A stretch of 64,000 nt of DNA from Chitinophaga nivalis (lineage in GTDB: Bacteria; Bacteroidota; Bacteroidia; Chitinophagales; Chitinophagaceae), in contig NZ_JAPDNR010000001.1 in assembly GCF_025989125.1 (NCBI RefSeq), positions 7,180,087 to 7,244,086 of the forward strand, given 5' to 3'. Position numbers and translations under genes: made by a program. Under the pieces are notes generated by a model. That model worked only from the letters and a program-made list of their open reading frames with translations, made no database searches and was not told the DNA's origin. Position 1 is the stretch's first letter. Each line of letters opens with the position of its first letter. Shown piece by piece: positions 46,681-55,410 of this stretch.

Positions 46681-46728
46681 TTAAACAGCCCCGCCCCGCA
46701 ATAATATCTGCGGGGCGGGGCTGTTTAA
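46681..46728. terminator. Bidirectional terminator, 20-bp GC-rich stem
   Basis: A perfect 20-bp stem (TTAAACAGCCCCGCCCCGCA and complement) with an 8-base loop, between the convergent amidohydrolase and YceI genes. Confidence 0.85.
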
Positions 46729-46751
46729 TAAAAAGATCTTGTTACAAGCAA

Positions 46752-47423
46752 TTATTTCTTCGCTGCTTTCACGCTAAAACCGATTTCAACATCTTTGCTG
46801 ATTACCCAGTTTTCCGGACTACCTTCTGTTTTGTAGTTGATACCCCAGGAAGATCTGTCGATCACAAATTTTGCATTAGCGGTAACATCGTTTTCACCTA
46901 CTACGATTTGTGCAGGGAAAGTGATGTTCAGGGTGCTGTCTTTCAGGGTCAGGTTACCGCTGATCAGGTTAGTGGCACCTGGCAGCAGGCTTTTCTGTTT
47001 AGTGCTGTCGTAAGGAGCTACGCCGGTAATAACAAATTTAGCAGTTGGATGCTTGGCTACATCGAAGAAGTCACCGCTTTTCAGGTGTCCTTCCAGGTCT
47101 GCTGCTTTTTTCTCCGGTTCAGTGATAGAAGCCGGATCTACCGCCAGTGTGTTCAGGTTTACAGTGAAACTACCACCGGTAACAGCACCATTTTCTACAT
47201 TGAGGCTGCCTTCTGCGCCTTTGATGACACCAAAGCGCGGTGCAAAACCACCTTTGTGGGTAGCACGCCATTCAACGGTTGTAGTAGCGCTATCAATCGC
47301 ATAGGCTGCACCGGAGGTGGCAGCTGCTTCTTTCTTTTCTTCGGTCTTTGCCTGATCGGTGGAGGCTCCACCACATGCCGCCATGGTCAGCAGCATAACA
47401 AGTGCAGGTACTGTTTGCTTCAT
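46752..47423 (-). CDS. YceI-family lipoprotein
   Basis: A 223-residue lipoprotein starting at ATG 47423 (MKQTVPALVMLLTMAACGG, lipobox MAAC). The YceI lipocalin-like barrel follows a short charged linker: YAIDSATTTVEWRATHKGG, then GSFTVNLNTLAVDP, DFFDVAKHPTAKFVITGV and SWGINYKTEG. These proteins bind isoprenoid or lipid molecules. A longer frame from 47528 is unlikely. It is a single gene. Confidence 0.9.
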   Translation of the reverse strand: MKQTVPALVMLLTMAACGGASTDQAKTEEKKEAAATSGAAYAIDSATTTVEWRATHKGGFAPRFGVIKGAEGSLNVENGAVTGGSFTVNLNTLAVDPASITEPEKKAADLEGHLKSGDFFDVAKHPTAKFVITGVAPYDSTKQKSLLPGATNLISGNLTLKDSTLNITFPAQIVVGENDVTANAKFVIDRSSWGINYKTEGSPENWVISKDVEIGFSVKAAKK

Positions 47424-47557
47424 AAATTTAAATTTAAACAATGTATAAGTCATCGAAAATACATGATTTGATTTAAACGATCCTACAATATATTGAATAA
47501 TATCAATATTATAGCAATTCTCTGACATTTACAGTTTTCCCCACCAGGCATTCCTCC

Positions 47558-47866
47558 CTATAACATAATAACGGCATCAATCTTTGATACCTCCTTGTAG
47601 TAGGAGATCACTTCTTCCTCATCGCGGACAGGTGCCACCACGGTGAAAGACTTGTACTTTCCACCGGAGGAACCGGTTTCTGTAATGCGGGCCCCGGTGC
47701 CTGTAAACAATGATTTCAGGTCCGCTATCTTACCTTCTTCCGCTGCTTTTATAATGAACTTAAAAGTATAATCTGTCGGGAACACAATCGACTGCTGTAA
47801 TAATGAACGAAGATTCTCATACGGATCCCCGTTTAAGCCGGCATTGGCATTTTCACCTATTGACAT
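47558..47866 (-). CDS. DUF493 (YbeD-like) family protein
   Basis: A 102-residue cytosolic protein with a ferredoxin-like alpha/beta fold: FPTDYTFKFIIKAAEE, then YKSFTVVAPVRDEEEVISYY and the KIDAVIML end. It matches DUF493/YbeD proteins, small ACT-like domains thought to act in regulation. Its role here cannot be assigned. Confidence 0.8.
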   Translation of the reverse strand: MSIGENANAGLNGDPYENLRSLLQQSIVFPTDYTFKFIIKAAEEGKIADLKSLFTGTGARITETGSSGGKYKSFTVVAPVRDEEEVISYYKEVSKIDAVIML

Positions 47867-48139
47867 ATATAATATTACTTATTTAGCTGAATTAGCCCGC
47901 AAAAATAGCTTAAAATAACGATTGACAATAGTTGAGTATACCTGAATGCCTGAAACCCACCGGGAGGCCCGGTACCTTGCTTTCTCTACAAATTTTACTA
48001 TATTTGGAATACTAGTCATGATCACCCGGCTATTTTCAGCAGACTGGCACTGTCGCAAAACAAACCTCTTTTCAGGTTGTCTATATTCGCATCATACCTC
48101 TTCATCTTCGCAGCATTTACCATCCTCCAAGTAGCATAT

Positions 48140-48838
48140 ATGAAATATCGCAGCTTTCTTTGTTCATTTGTACTGGTACTTTTTCTGGTGTTGTCCTCCT
48201 GCAGCAAAAGCAATAATAACAGCGATCCCGGGAGCGCGCAACTCATGGTCGCCAATTTAATTGTAGGCACCACAGGTATAGACGTTACCGTCAACGGTAA
48301 AAAATTAAACGATGCCGCCGTCACTTTCACCAATAGTTCCGGCTATAAATCTACCACAGCCGGCCGCGGTACTATCACTATTTATCAGGCCAACACCAGT
48401 AATGTGGTTTTAAGTAAAGAGGTAGATTTTGTCAATGGAAAAAATTACAGCCTTTTGTTGTATGATGTTTACACCAATACAAAATCTGCGTTTGTAGAAG
48501 ATGATATAATAACTGGTACGCCAGGAAAATCGTATATCCGCTTTTTTAATCTCGTGAGCAGCTCTACACCCGTAAAAGCTGGCACAGTGACCGTAGCAGG
48601 TTTTACGCCCATCTTTGTGAACCGTAGCTATGAAACGGAAGCTACTGCCCAGGCCAATGATGGTTATACCGCCATCAGTGCAGGTACCTACGGTCTGTTT
48701 AGCGTGCAGAGTTCCACCAGAAACTATGCAAAGGCTGATATTACTTTTGAAGAAGGAAAAGTTTACACCGTGGTGTATTATACTTATCTCACCGGTCCAC
48801 CCCTCGCCGATGCTTTGCAGATATACATTAACAAGTAG
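48140..48838 (+). CDS. DUF4397-type lipoprotein
   Basis: A 232-residue lipoprotein from ATG 48140 with lipobox LSSC (LVLFLVLSSCSKSNNN). The body shows DUF4397 beta-repeat phrases: AQLMVANLIVGTTGIDVTVN, GRGTITIYQAN, SYIRFFNLVSSSTPVKAG and KVYTVVYYTYL. It is predicted to be outer-membrane-anchored; DUF4397 proteins are of unknown function. The longer frame from 48077 adds residues before the signal peptide and is less likely. Confidence 0.8.
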   Translation: MKYRSFLCSFVLVLFLVLSSCSKSNNNSDPGSAQLMVANLIVGTTGIDVTVNGKKLNDAAVTFTNSSGYKSTTAGRGTITIYQANTSNVVLSKEVDFVNGKNYSLLLYDVYTNTKSAFVEDDIITGTPGKSYIRFFNLVSSSTPVKAGTVTVAGFTPIFVNRSYETEATAQANDGYTAISAGTYGLFSVQSSTRNYAKADITFEEGKVYTVVYYTYLTGPPLADALQIYINK

Positions 48839-49110
48839 TGGCTGCCTGTGATTATATCCCGCCACCATCCAAGTTTTCAAGCTGCAATCCCTCCTCTCAT
48901 TTTCATTTTATTCCATTAATTTGTATCAGGCATTTAATCAAATAACCAAAATCGTTATGGAAATTGATCCATGAATTGTGTGTTCCTACGGGAACAGACA
49001 TACCCTGTCATACAAACTATATTCATTTATCCGCTTAACCTTTGATACATGTATCCGACCAACACCGTTATCCGTTAATTCACATTCATTCAATCTGTAA
49101 TCCTGTATAC

Positions 49111-49128
49111 AACCTGCTGTAGCAGGTT
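49111..49128 (+). promoter_or_regulatory. Small leader hairpin before RHS-type gene
   Basis: An 8-bp stem (AACCTGCT / AGCAGGTT) with a 2-base loop ends 21 bp before the start codon at 49150. It may affect translation start. A 12-bp palindrome GATACATGTATC lies at 49044-49055. Nothing else is seen in the gap 48839-49149. Confidence 0.35.
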
Positions 49129-49149
49129 ATTTATCCCTAAAATATAGCT

Positions 49150-52100
49150 ATGAATTTACGTGCACTTTACCTGTGCTGCCTGCTTCATATTGTTGTTTTA
49201 TCGTGCTTTGCACAAGATCCAGCCTTATACAAGCCTGCCAATTTCGCACCACCGTCGCCAGATGTCGCCAACCTGGCTAAATTTTCCCTGATTCCGCTTA
49301 CACATTACAATGGGCTGGCCAATATAGGCATCCCCCTCTACAAGATTAAAACCCGCGACCTGGAATTGCCTGTCAGTCTTAGTTACCATAGTGGTGGTAA
49401 TAAAGTAGAAGATGTAGCTTCCAGTGTTGGGTTGGGATGGGCTTTACAGACCGGCGGGAGCATCACCGTATCTGTACAGGGTATCCCTGATGAGCGTGTA
49501 AATCAAACAAACTATTCCTGGTATATCCAACGTATAAATACGTTAAAAAATAAAGGTTCCCTCAATGGCACCGAACAAGGTGAATTACAGGAGCTGATCG
49601 ATGTACCTGGGTTTCAAAATTATATAGACTTTGCGCCGGATATTTATGTCTTCAGTTTTGGTGGTTATTCCGGTAAGTTTATGCTGGGTGACGACAACAA
49701 ATTTTATACAGCTCCCTATCAGCCACTGAAAATTTATTGCGACAAATACGATGGCAACTCCTCTTACGTCCGGCAATTTATTATCACAGATCCGAAAGGG
49801 GTACGTTATATCTTTGGCAGGAATAGTGCCGGCACAGAATATACAGAATCAACGGTCAGCTACAGTCAATGTACCGTACCGATTGGCAGTCCGGATGAAC
49901 CCCTACCCGTTACGACTGCCTGGAAACTAGCCGAGATCATTTCACCCAATGCGGATACCATCCGGCTACATTATACCACTTCCCGCACCACCTACAAGAT
50001 TAATTCTGAAAGTTCTACCACGCACAATGTTTTCCAATTAGCAGGCAGCGGTGGAAGTCTTCCACCTCTTCCCCTATCGAGAGAAATGGTCAATTGTACC
50101 TCGGAAAATAATACCTATACCGATTATCCGGATCGTATTGAGTTCAGCAATGGCAGCATCCAGTTTGTGAACAGCGACCGTAACGATCTTACCGGCGGCA
50201 AAAAGGTGGATGCCATCAACGTATTTAATAAACAGGGGCAACCCATCAAAAAGTATCAGTTTGGTTATTCCTACTTCAAAACACTGCCCAATTCCACCAC
50301 TTCGGAAGAATTGCGGCTACGATTGGATTCTCTCAAGGAAATAGATGTAGCTACCGGCACCGCATCAGCCGTTCATGCCTTCAATTACAACAACACGCCA
50401 CTACCACCCCGCCTGGAACATAACAAACAGGATCACTGGGGCTACTATTCAGAAAACCCGTCTACTCCGCCGGATGTATTGGATTATTACCAGGGCATCG
50501 ACGGTAATTTTCTCAATAACCACAGAAATATAGATACCACCAGTGTAAAAGCTGCCATCCTGGAAAAAATAACTTATCCAACCGGAGGCAGCACCCGTTT
50601 TGAATATGAGCCCAATCAACTGGAGTTTGTTAACTTCAAAGTAGATTCTGTGATCTCACGCTCCAAAACACATCTGGTTACTTCCAACAACGCTCAGTTC
50701 AGAAAAGACTCTTTTGATATTAATATTGCGACGCCCTTTTTAAAAGTAAATGTGTTACACGAAGTTGTTTCCGGCCAGATTTTTCCTGATACCCGCATTT
50801 ATTTGCGGAAAAGAGAAAACCCGGGATTTGAAGTGGATATCTTTGACAGTTTGCTGGACAGCAGCTATCTCTATCTTACCAATGGCCGTTATTATCTCAA
50901 CAGTGTTTTTCCGACCAAACCGCCCACCACTGCAGTCATGCGTACAGAGCTAAGCTGGAAAGAAAAGAAAGCGAAGTTTGATACCACTTATTACAAATCC
51001 TATGCAGGAGGTCTTCGGATCAAATCCATCACGGATTCTTCTCTTTTTGAAACAGCAGAACCGTTCAAACGAATTTTCCGATACCAGGATGTAAAGTTGC
51101 TGGAATCTCCCCGTTATGAGACGGCTCCAATACAAATCAAGATGTATGGAGATATGCAGATGGGGACCACGTATGTATTAGTAACCAGAGAATATACCCA
51201 GACAAAATATTCGGCTTATAGCAACTATCCACTATTACAACCCAACGGGGCCTGTGTGTATTACCCGAATGTTTCCGAACTGGTAGTTTCTGCCCGGGAT
51301 ACGCTTAGAACGGATTATACCTATACCTGGTTTCCGGATCAGATGTTACCCTCTAACCACAATTTCCCTTACGCGCCAAAATTCAGTTTCGAGCACCGGA
51401 GAGGCCAGCTGTTGAAAAAAGAGGAATTCAAAAAAGAGGGTACCCTTTTCCGACCAGTGAAAAGAACTGCTATAAAATATTGGTATAAAGATGTAGCCGT
51501 GAACTTTCCGCAAACTACATTCCCGGATTCTGCGTTCCGGAAAACGATGCATGGTGTCAAAATCGGCGCCAGGTCGGTGACTTACGGCTATGTTACCAAT
51601 ATTGGCTGGTACGAGTACAAGTATAACATCAATCAGGTATCCGTGGCGCCATTCAAAATGATCTCAGAGGCTTTCCTGCCGCAATCAGATACCACTGTTA
51701 CCTATGGAGATGATAACACCAATACACTTAGTATTACGAAGTCTATTCAATATGACACTACCGTTTACCAGCCCGCCATCATCACTACTTTTCAAAGTAA
51801 TGGCGACGAAAAACAGATAAGCAACAAGTATCCGCTTAATTATCCCCGGCAAAACGGCGCTGATCCGGCCACCCGTGCCCTGAAGAAAATGCAGGACGCG
51901 CATATGATTGGTGAAGTAGTAGAGCAGGTGACATCCATCAAAAAAAATGGCAGCAATACCTGGGGGGTACTCGATGCGATACTGAAAGAATTCAACGAAA
52001 ACAACCTGAAATACAACGCGGTCTATAAACTGACAGCTGACGCGCCACGCACCAACTTCATACCCTTCACCATTACAAATGGCGTAAGCAGCAAAGATGC

Positions 52101-52764
52101 CGCCTATGAAAAGCGCCTGACATTCGACCGCTACGATACTTATGGCAACTTACTGCAACAGACTACCGACGGTGGCGAAACAAGCAGCTATATCTGGAAT
52201 AAGGACTATCCCGGGCCTATTGCCATTGTAACCGGCAGCGCCTACGATAACATTGCCTATACTTCTTTTGAAGCTGCCAATAATGAAAGCTGGAGTTTTG
52301 CCGGCACCGGCATCACAGATGCCTCCGTACCATCCGGCAAAAAATACTACAACCTGGCTTCGGGCAATATCAGCAAATCAGGGCTTGCGGCAGGTATAAA
52401 ATTCCGGGTATCTTACTGGACCAAAAATGCCAGTCCCTACACGATTGCAGGTACGATTGGCAGTCCGGAGAAAGGACGTTCGCTCAGAGGCTGGACCTTC
52501 TACTCCCATCAGGTAACGGGCGTTTCCACGGTTACCCTCAGCGGAACCGGATTCATTGATGAACTGAAACTTCACCCTGCAGATGCCAGCATTGCTACCT
52601 ATACGTATGAACCATTAGTGGGACTTACCTCACAAAGCGATAGCAAAGGCCAGTTTATTTACTATGAATATGATGGGCTGAACAGACTGAAAACAGTACG
52701 TGACCTGGACGGTATGATCCTGAAACAATATGATTACCAATATCGGCAACCTGTAACACAGTAA
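49150..52764 (+). CDS. RHS/YD-repeat-type secreted protein without toxin tip
   Basis: A 1204-residue protein with a signal peptide (LYLCCLLHIVVLSCFAQDPA). The N-terminal region (LPVSLSYHSGGNKVEDVASS, then VGLGWALQTGGSITV) is the SpvB/RHS-type opening strand set of Bacteroidota RHS proteins. Toward the end come RHS/YD-like repeats (FDRYDTYGNLLQQTTDGGET and FIYYEYDGLNRLKTVRDLDG). The protein stops shortly after (YQYRQPVTQ), without the RHS core motif or a polymorphic toxin. It may be a structural or surface protein. A strong terminator follows directly. Confidence 0.8.
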   Translation: MNLRALYLCCLLHIVVLSCFAQDPALYKPANFAPPSPDVANLAKFSLIPLTHYNGLANIGIPLYKIKTRDLELPVSLSYHSGGNKVEDVASSVGLGWALQTGGSITVSVQGIPDERVNQTNYSWYIQRINTLKNKGSLNGTEQGELQELIDVPGFQNYIDFAPDIYVFSFGGYSGKFMLGDDNKFYTAPYQPLKIYCDKYDGNSSYVRQFIITDPKGVRYIFGRNSAGTEYTESTVSYSQCTVPIGSPDEPLPVTTAWKLAEIISPNADTIRLHYTTSRTTYKINSESSTTHNVFQLAGSGGSLPPLPLSREMVNCTSENNTYTDYPDRIEFSNGSIQFVNSDRNDLTGGKKVDAINVFNKQGQPIKKYQFGYSYFKTLPNSTTSEELRLRLDSLKEIDVATGTASAVHAFNYNNTPLPPRLEHNKQDHWGYYSENPSTPPDVLDYYQGIDGNFLNNHRNIDTTSVKAAILEKITYPTGGSTRFEYEPNQLEFVNFKVDSVISRSKTHLVTSNNAQFRKDSFDINIATPFLKVNVLHEVVSGQIFPDTRIYLRKRENPGFEVDIFDSLLDSSYLYLTNGRYYLNSVFPTKPPTTAVMRTELSWKEKKAKFDTTYYKSYAGGLRIKSITDSSLFETAEPFKRIFRYQDVKLLESPRYETAPIQIKMYGDMQMGTTYVLVTREYTQTKYSAYSNYPLLQPNGACVYYPNVSELVVSARDTLRTDYTYTWFPDQMLPSNHNFPYAPKFSFEHRRGQLLKKEEFKKEGTLFRPVKRTAIKYWYKDVAVNFPQTTFPDSAFRKTMHGVKIGARSVTYGYVTNIGWYEYKYNINQVSVAPFKMISEAFLPQSDTTVTYGDDNTNTLSITKSIQYDTTVYQPAIITTFQSNGDEKQISNKYPLNYPRQNGADPATRALKKMQDAHMIGEVVEQVTSIKKNGSNTWGVLDAILKEFNENNLKYNAVYKLTADAPRTNFIPFTITNGVSSKDAAYEKRLTFDRYDTYGNLLQQTTDGGETSSYIWNKDYPGPIAIVTGSAYDNIAYTSFEAANNESWSFAGTGITDASVPSGKKYYNLASGNISKSGLAAGIKFRVSYWTKNASPYTIAGTIGSPEKGRSLRGWTFYSHQVTGVSTVTLSGTGFIDELKLHPADASIATYTYEPLVGLTSQSDSKGQFIYYEYDGLNRLKTVRDLDGMILKQYDYQYRQPVTQ

Positions 52765-52774
52765 TATCTTCCAT

Positions 52775-52820
52775 AAAAAAACCTTACCATCTTTATTCGT
52801 AAAGCGGGTAAGGTTTTTTT
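52775..52820. terminator. Bidirectional terminator
   Basis: A 14-bp stem (AAAAAAACCTTACC / GGTAAGGTTTTTTT) with an 18-base loop, A-rich on one side and T-rich on the other. It separates the RHS-type gene from the end of the leftward haem-uptake operon. Confidence 0.85.
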
Positions 52821-52834
52821 ATACCGGTATCGGC

Positions 52835-54373
52835 TCAACGTAGTTTTAACCTGTTTTCTGCCATACCGGAGATAGCCCATCTTTCGGTGCGCTGCCCCTG
52901 CTTCCAGCTTGTATTTTCCAGCGGAGACAACACTACAGCGGCACTGCGTAAAGCGGCGCCATTGATATACGACAACGCTTTAGCGAGGCAGCTTTCCTCC
53001 GGATCTCCAAAATCTTTGGTGACGTCATCTGCACCCGGAAAATCAACCGGCATCCCTTCATAGTAATCTCCTTTCTTCTCTGCATTTAAGATCCGGAACT
53101 GCGACAGATGCACGGTAAATACATCTATACCGATCCCAAAATAACCCACAGGTTTTCCGTAGGTTTTACTACCTACCAGCTTTACATCTGCATACGGCTT
53201 AAAACTATTTATTAACAGCTCACTGGCAGAAGCGGTGATACCACTCACAATAAATACAATACTGCGGCTGCCCGGAAAGGATCCTTTTTTGGCAAACCGG
53301 TACGTATTCCTGGCTACAGAAAAATCAACATCTGCATACGTTGCTTTTCTGCCATTGATATATACCGGTTGGTGATTATTATCGAGATAAGGAATGCTTT
53401 GCAGGATAGGCGCCTTTCCTTGCTGCAACAGGGTATTGTAATGCTCTTCATACATCACCGCACCATGGATGGCCGGCGGCGCCATGAGATTGGCAACATA
53501 TTCTGCAGTTTCTACGTAGCCGCCATTGTTGTACCGGAGATCAACAATCAGGCTGTTGACGCCTTCGTTGGCAAACTGATTAAATACAGCTTCTATACTG
53601 GTTTTCGCACGGAGCAGCGCACTAAATCTCGCCAATGCCACATAGCCCACTTTCCTGCCACCCGCTGCCAGGATCGCAGATTTGAATACCGGTGCAGCAT
53701 GATATACTTTGGGGTGCAGGGTTACATGAAAGCTTTCGCCCGACTGTTTTTGTAAATGAATACCCAGCGCAGTACCGGCGAGTAACTCTTGTATAATATT
53801 GTTGTTTAAAGGCACCTGTACGCCATCTATAGCAGTTACGCGCATCCCTCTTTTAATGCCTGCTTCCGCTGCCGGGGAACCGGCTTCCACATAGCTAACG
53901 TATACCGAATTTTCCGTCAGCAGGGATAAGCCCAATCCCATATCATTACCTGTTCCTTCCATATCTACGGCGGCCCGGCGGCCTGTGATAATATTACCTG
54001 CCGCCAGATAGGAATACAAGGGGCGGTCATCACCTGACCGGTATTCGTAAGGTTTTTGGGTTTGCGGATTTATCGCCAGTGCCGTCAGCGCATTCAACTC
54101 CCTGCGAAGATCCGACAGGTCTGAACCAGAGCCGGCATAGCTACGTGGATTGAACTGATGGTAATCCGGTAGTGCCTCGTACCACAGATAGGTTTCTTTA
54201 GCATACAGATAAAGAGAATCCAGGCTTAACTGCAGACGTGTACCTTCCGCAGGTGCCGGTGGACCTGGCTGATCCTCTTTTTTACACGCGGTAAAAAAGA
54301 GGATCAGCAGCATCAATACATAAACGAACTTTCTTGTCCATAAAAACGGGATGTCTTGCATAAACCGGATCAT
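52835..54373 (-). CDS. S41-family PDZ peptidase, lipoprotein
   Basis: A 512-residue lipoprotein (lipobox FTAC, after VLMLLILFFTAC). A PDZ domain (VEAGSPAAEAGIKRGMRVTA) precedes the C-terminal processing protease domain, with the serine region VSGITASASELLINSF and the lysine region VGSKTYGKPVG. The family is a serine-lysine dyad peptidase acting on C-termini or unstructured peptides. It is the last gene of the leftward haem-uptake operon, 27 bp after the DUF6607 gene. An ATG at 54361 is an alternative start. Confidence 0.88.
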   Translation of the reverse strand: MIRFMQDIPFLWTRKFVYVLMLLILFFTACKKEDQPGPPAPAEGTRLQLSLDSLYLYAKETYLWYEALPDYHQFNPRSYAGSGSDLSDLRRELNALTALAINPQTQKPYEYRSGDDRPLYSYLAAGNIITGRRAAVDMEGTGNDMGLGLSLLTENSVYVSYVEAGSPAAEAGIKRGMRVTAIDGVQVPLNNNIIQELLAGTALGIHLQKQSGESFHVTLHPKVYHAAPVFKSAILAAGGRKVGYVALARFSALLRAKTSIEAVFNQFANEGVNSLIVDLRYNNGGYVETAEYVANLMAPPAIHGAVMYEEHYNTLLQQGKAPILQSIPYLDNNHQPVYINGRKATYADVDFSVARNTYRFAKKGSFPGSRSIVFIVSGITASASELLINSFKPYADVKLVGSKTYGKPVGYFGIGIDVFTVHLSQFRILNAEKKGDYYEGMPVDFPGADDVTKDFGDPEESCLAKALSYINGAALRSAAVVLSPLENTSWKQGQRTERWAISGMAENRLKLR

Positions 54374-54400
54374 CGTTTATTATTTTACAATGGTAACTAC

Positions 54401-55360
54401 TCAATGGGATCCTTGCTTATGACTATCTTCCGGTTCTTCCGGTTTTTCCTGCAGATATTGCGTAATCACTTTTGTGATGGCTGCTTTTCTCTCCGTACCG
54501 GTGAAAGGTTTGTCTTGCAGTTCATCCAGCTTTTCAAAAAGGTACTTACCATCTATCCTGTTTTGCAGCGTTACCTTGTCTGTTACCTTCATTTTATCTG
54601 ACCATACCTGTCGTACTTCCTGCCAGTATTCCGCGATGGCGTTTGTCCAGAAGGCCCGGGCTTTGGCACAGTCGCTGTCTGGCAGCCGTACATATTTGTT
54701 GTAGCCTTTTTCTTCTGCCAGTAAACTATCTGCGGTACCGCTTTTACGGATAATCTTTTTGTTATCCTGCTCATGCAGATACCCATCGGCAGCAACCGTA
54801 ATCCTATTGGTACGGTTCAGTATATTATAGTCTTTCCTCGTGGTATATTCCCGACGTGGCAATGGTGCATCTGTGGTATTCAGCCAGAAAGTCTGTTTAT
54901 TGGCCTGTACCCAGGCAGAAGAGCCCACATATCGCGGTGCATCGCTCACTTCCCATACAGACTGCGTCCATTCACCTTTTACATCCGCCAGTGGAACACG
55001 TACCTTTCTCCATTCTTTGGCATTGGTATATTGCCATCTTTCTGTTTGCTCATACTCCCAGTCTTCCCGCCAGTGCTTAATTACTGTGCCTTTGTCATCA
55101 GGGATTACCAGCAAATGCTGGATGACATATTTATTTTTGGATGTTGCTATGGGATAGGCATACTCTGTAACAGCAAAGTTATCCATCGGATGTGCATACT
55201 TCTTGTGTACCGTGTCATGGGTGAATGTTTCCGCATAGTTAAACGTAACAGCAAAGCAGCCGCAAAGTTTTTTGATCGCTTCCTCATCCTGTTTCTTTTG
55301 TGCCATTATGCTACCCGCAAAGAGCATAGCGGTAGCGGTGATGATTGCTGATTTCAACAT
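54401..55360 (-). CDS. DUF6607-family exported protein
   Basis: A 319-residue protein with a signal peptide (SAIITATAMLFAGSIMAQ). It carries a short early cysteine pair (LCGCFAVTFNYAETF) and a long Trp-rich beta region (HWREDWEYEQTERWQY, SSAWVQANKQTFWLN). The layout matches DUF6607, a family often next to TonB receptors of haem/iron loci; no function is established. It lies within the haem operon, 50 bp downstream of a receptor gene. Confidence 0.82.
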   Translation of the reverse strand: MLKSAIITATAMLFAGSIMAQKKQDEEAIKKLCGCFAVTFNYAETFTHDTVHKKYAHPMDNFAVTEYAYPIATSKNKYVIQHLLVIPDDKGTVIKHWREDWEYEQTERWQYTNAKEWRKVRVPLADVKGEWTQSVWEVSDAPRYVGSSAWVQANKQTFWLNTTDAPLPRREYTTRKDYNILNRTNRITVAADGYLHEQDNKKIIRKSGTADSLLAEEKGYNKYVRLPDSDCAKARAFWTNAIAEYWQEVRQVWSDKMKVTDKVTLQNRIDGKYLFEKLDELQDKPFTGTERKAAITKVITQYLQEKPEEPEDSHKQGSH

Positions 55361-55410
55361 GTTTTCTCTTGTTTAAACTGACTGAATTTTATAAATACAA
55401 TATGATCTTA

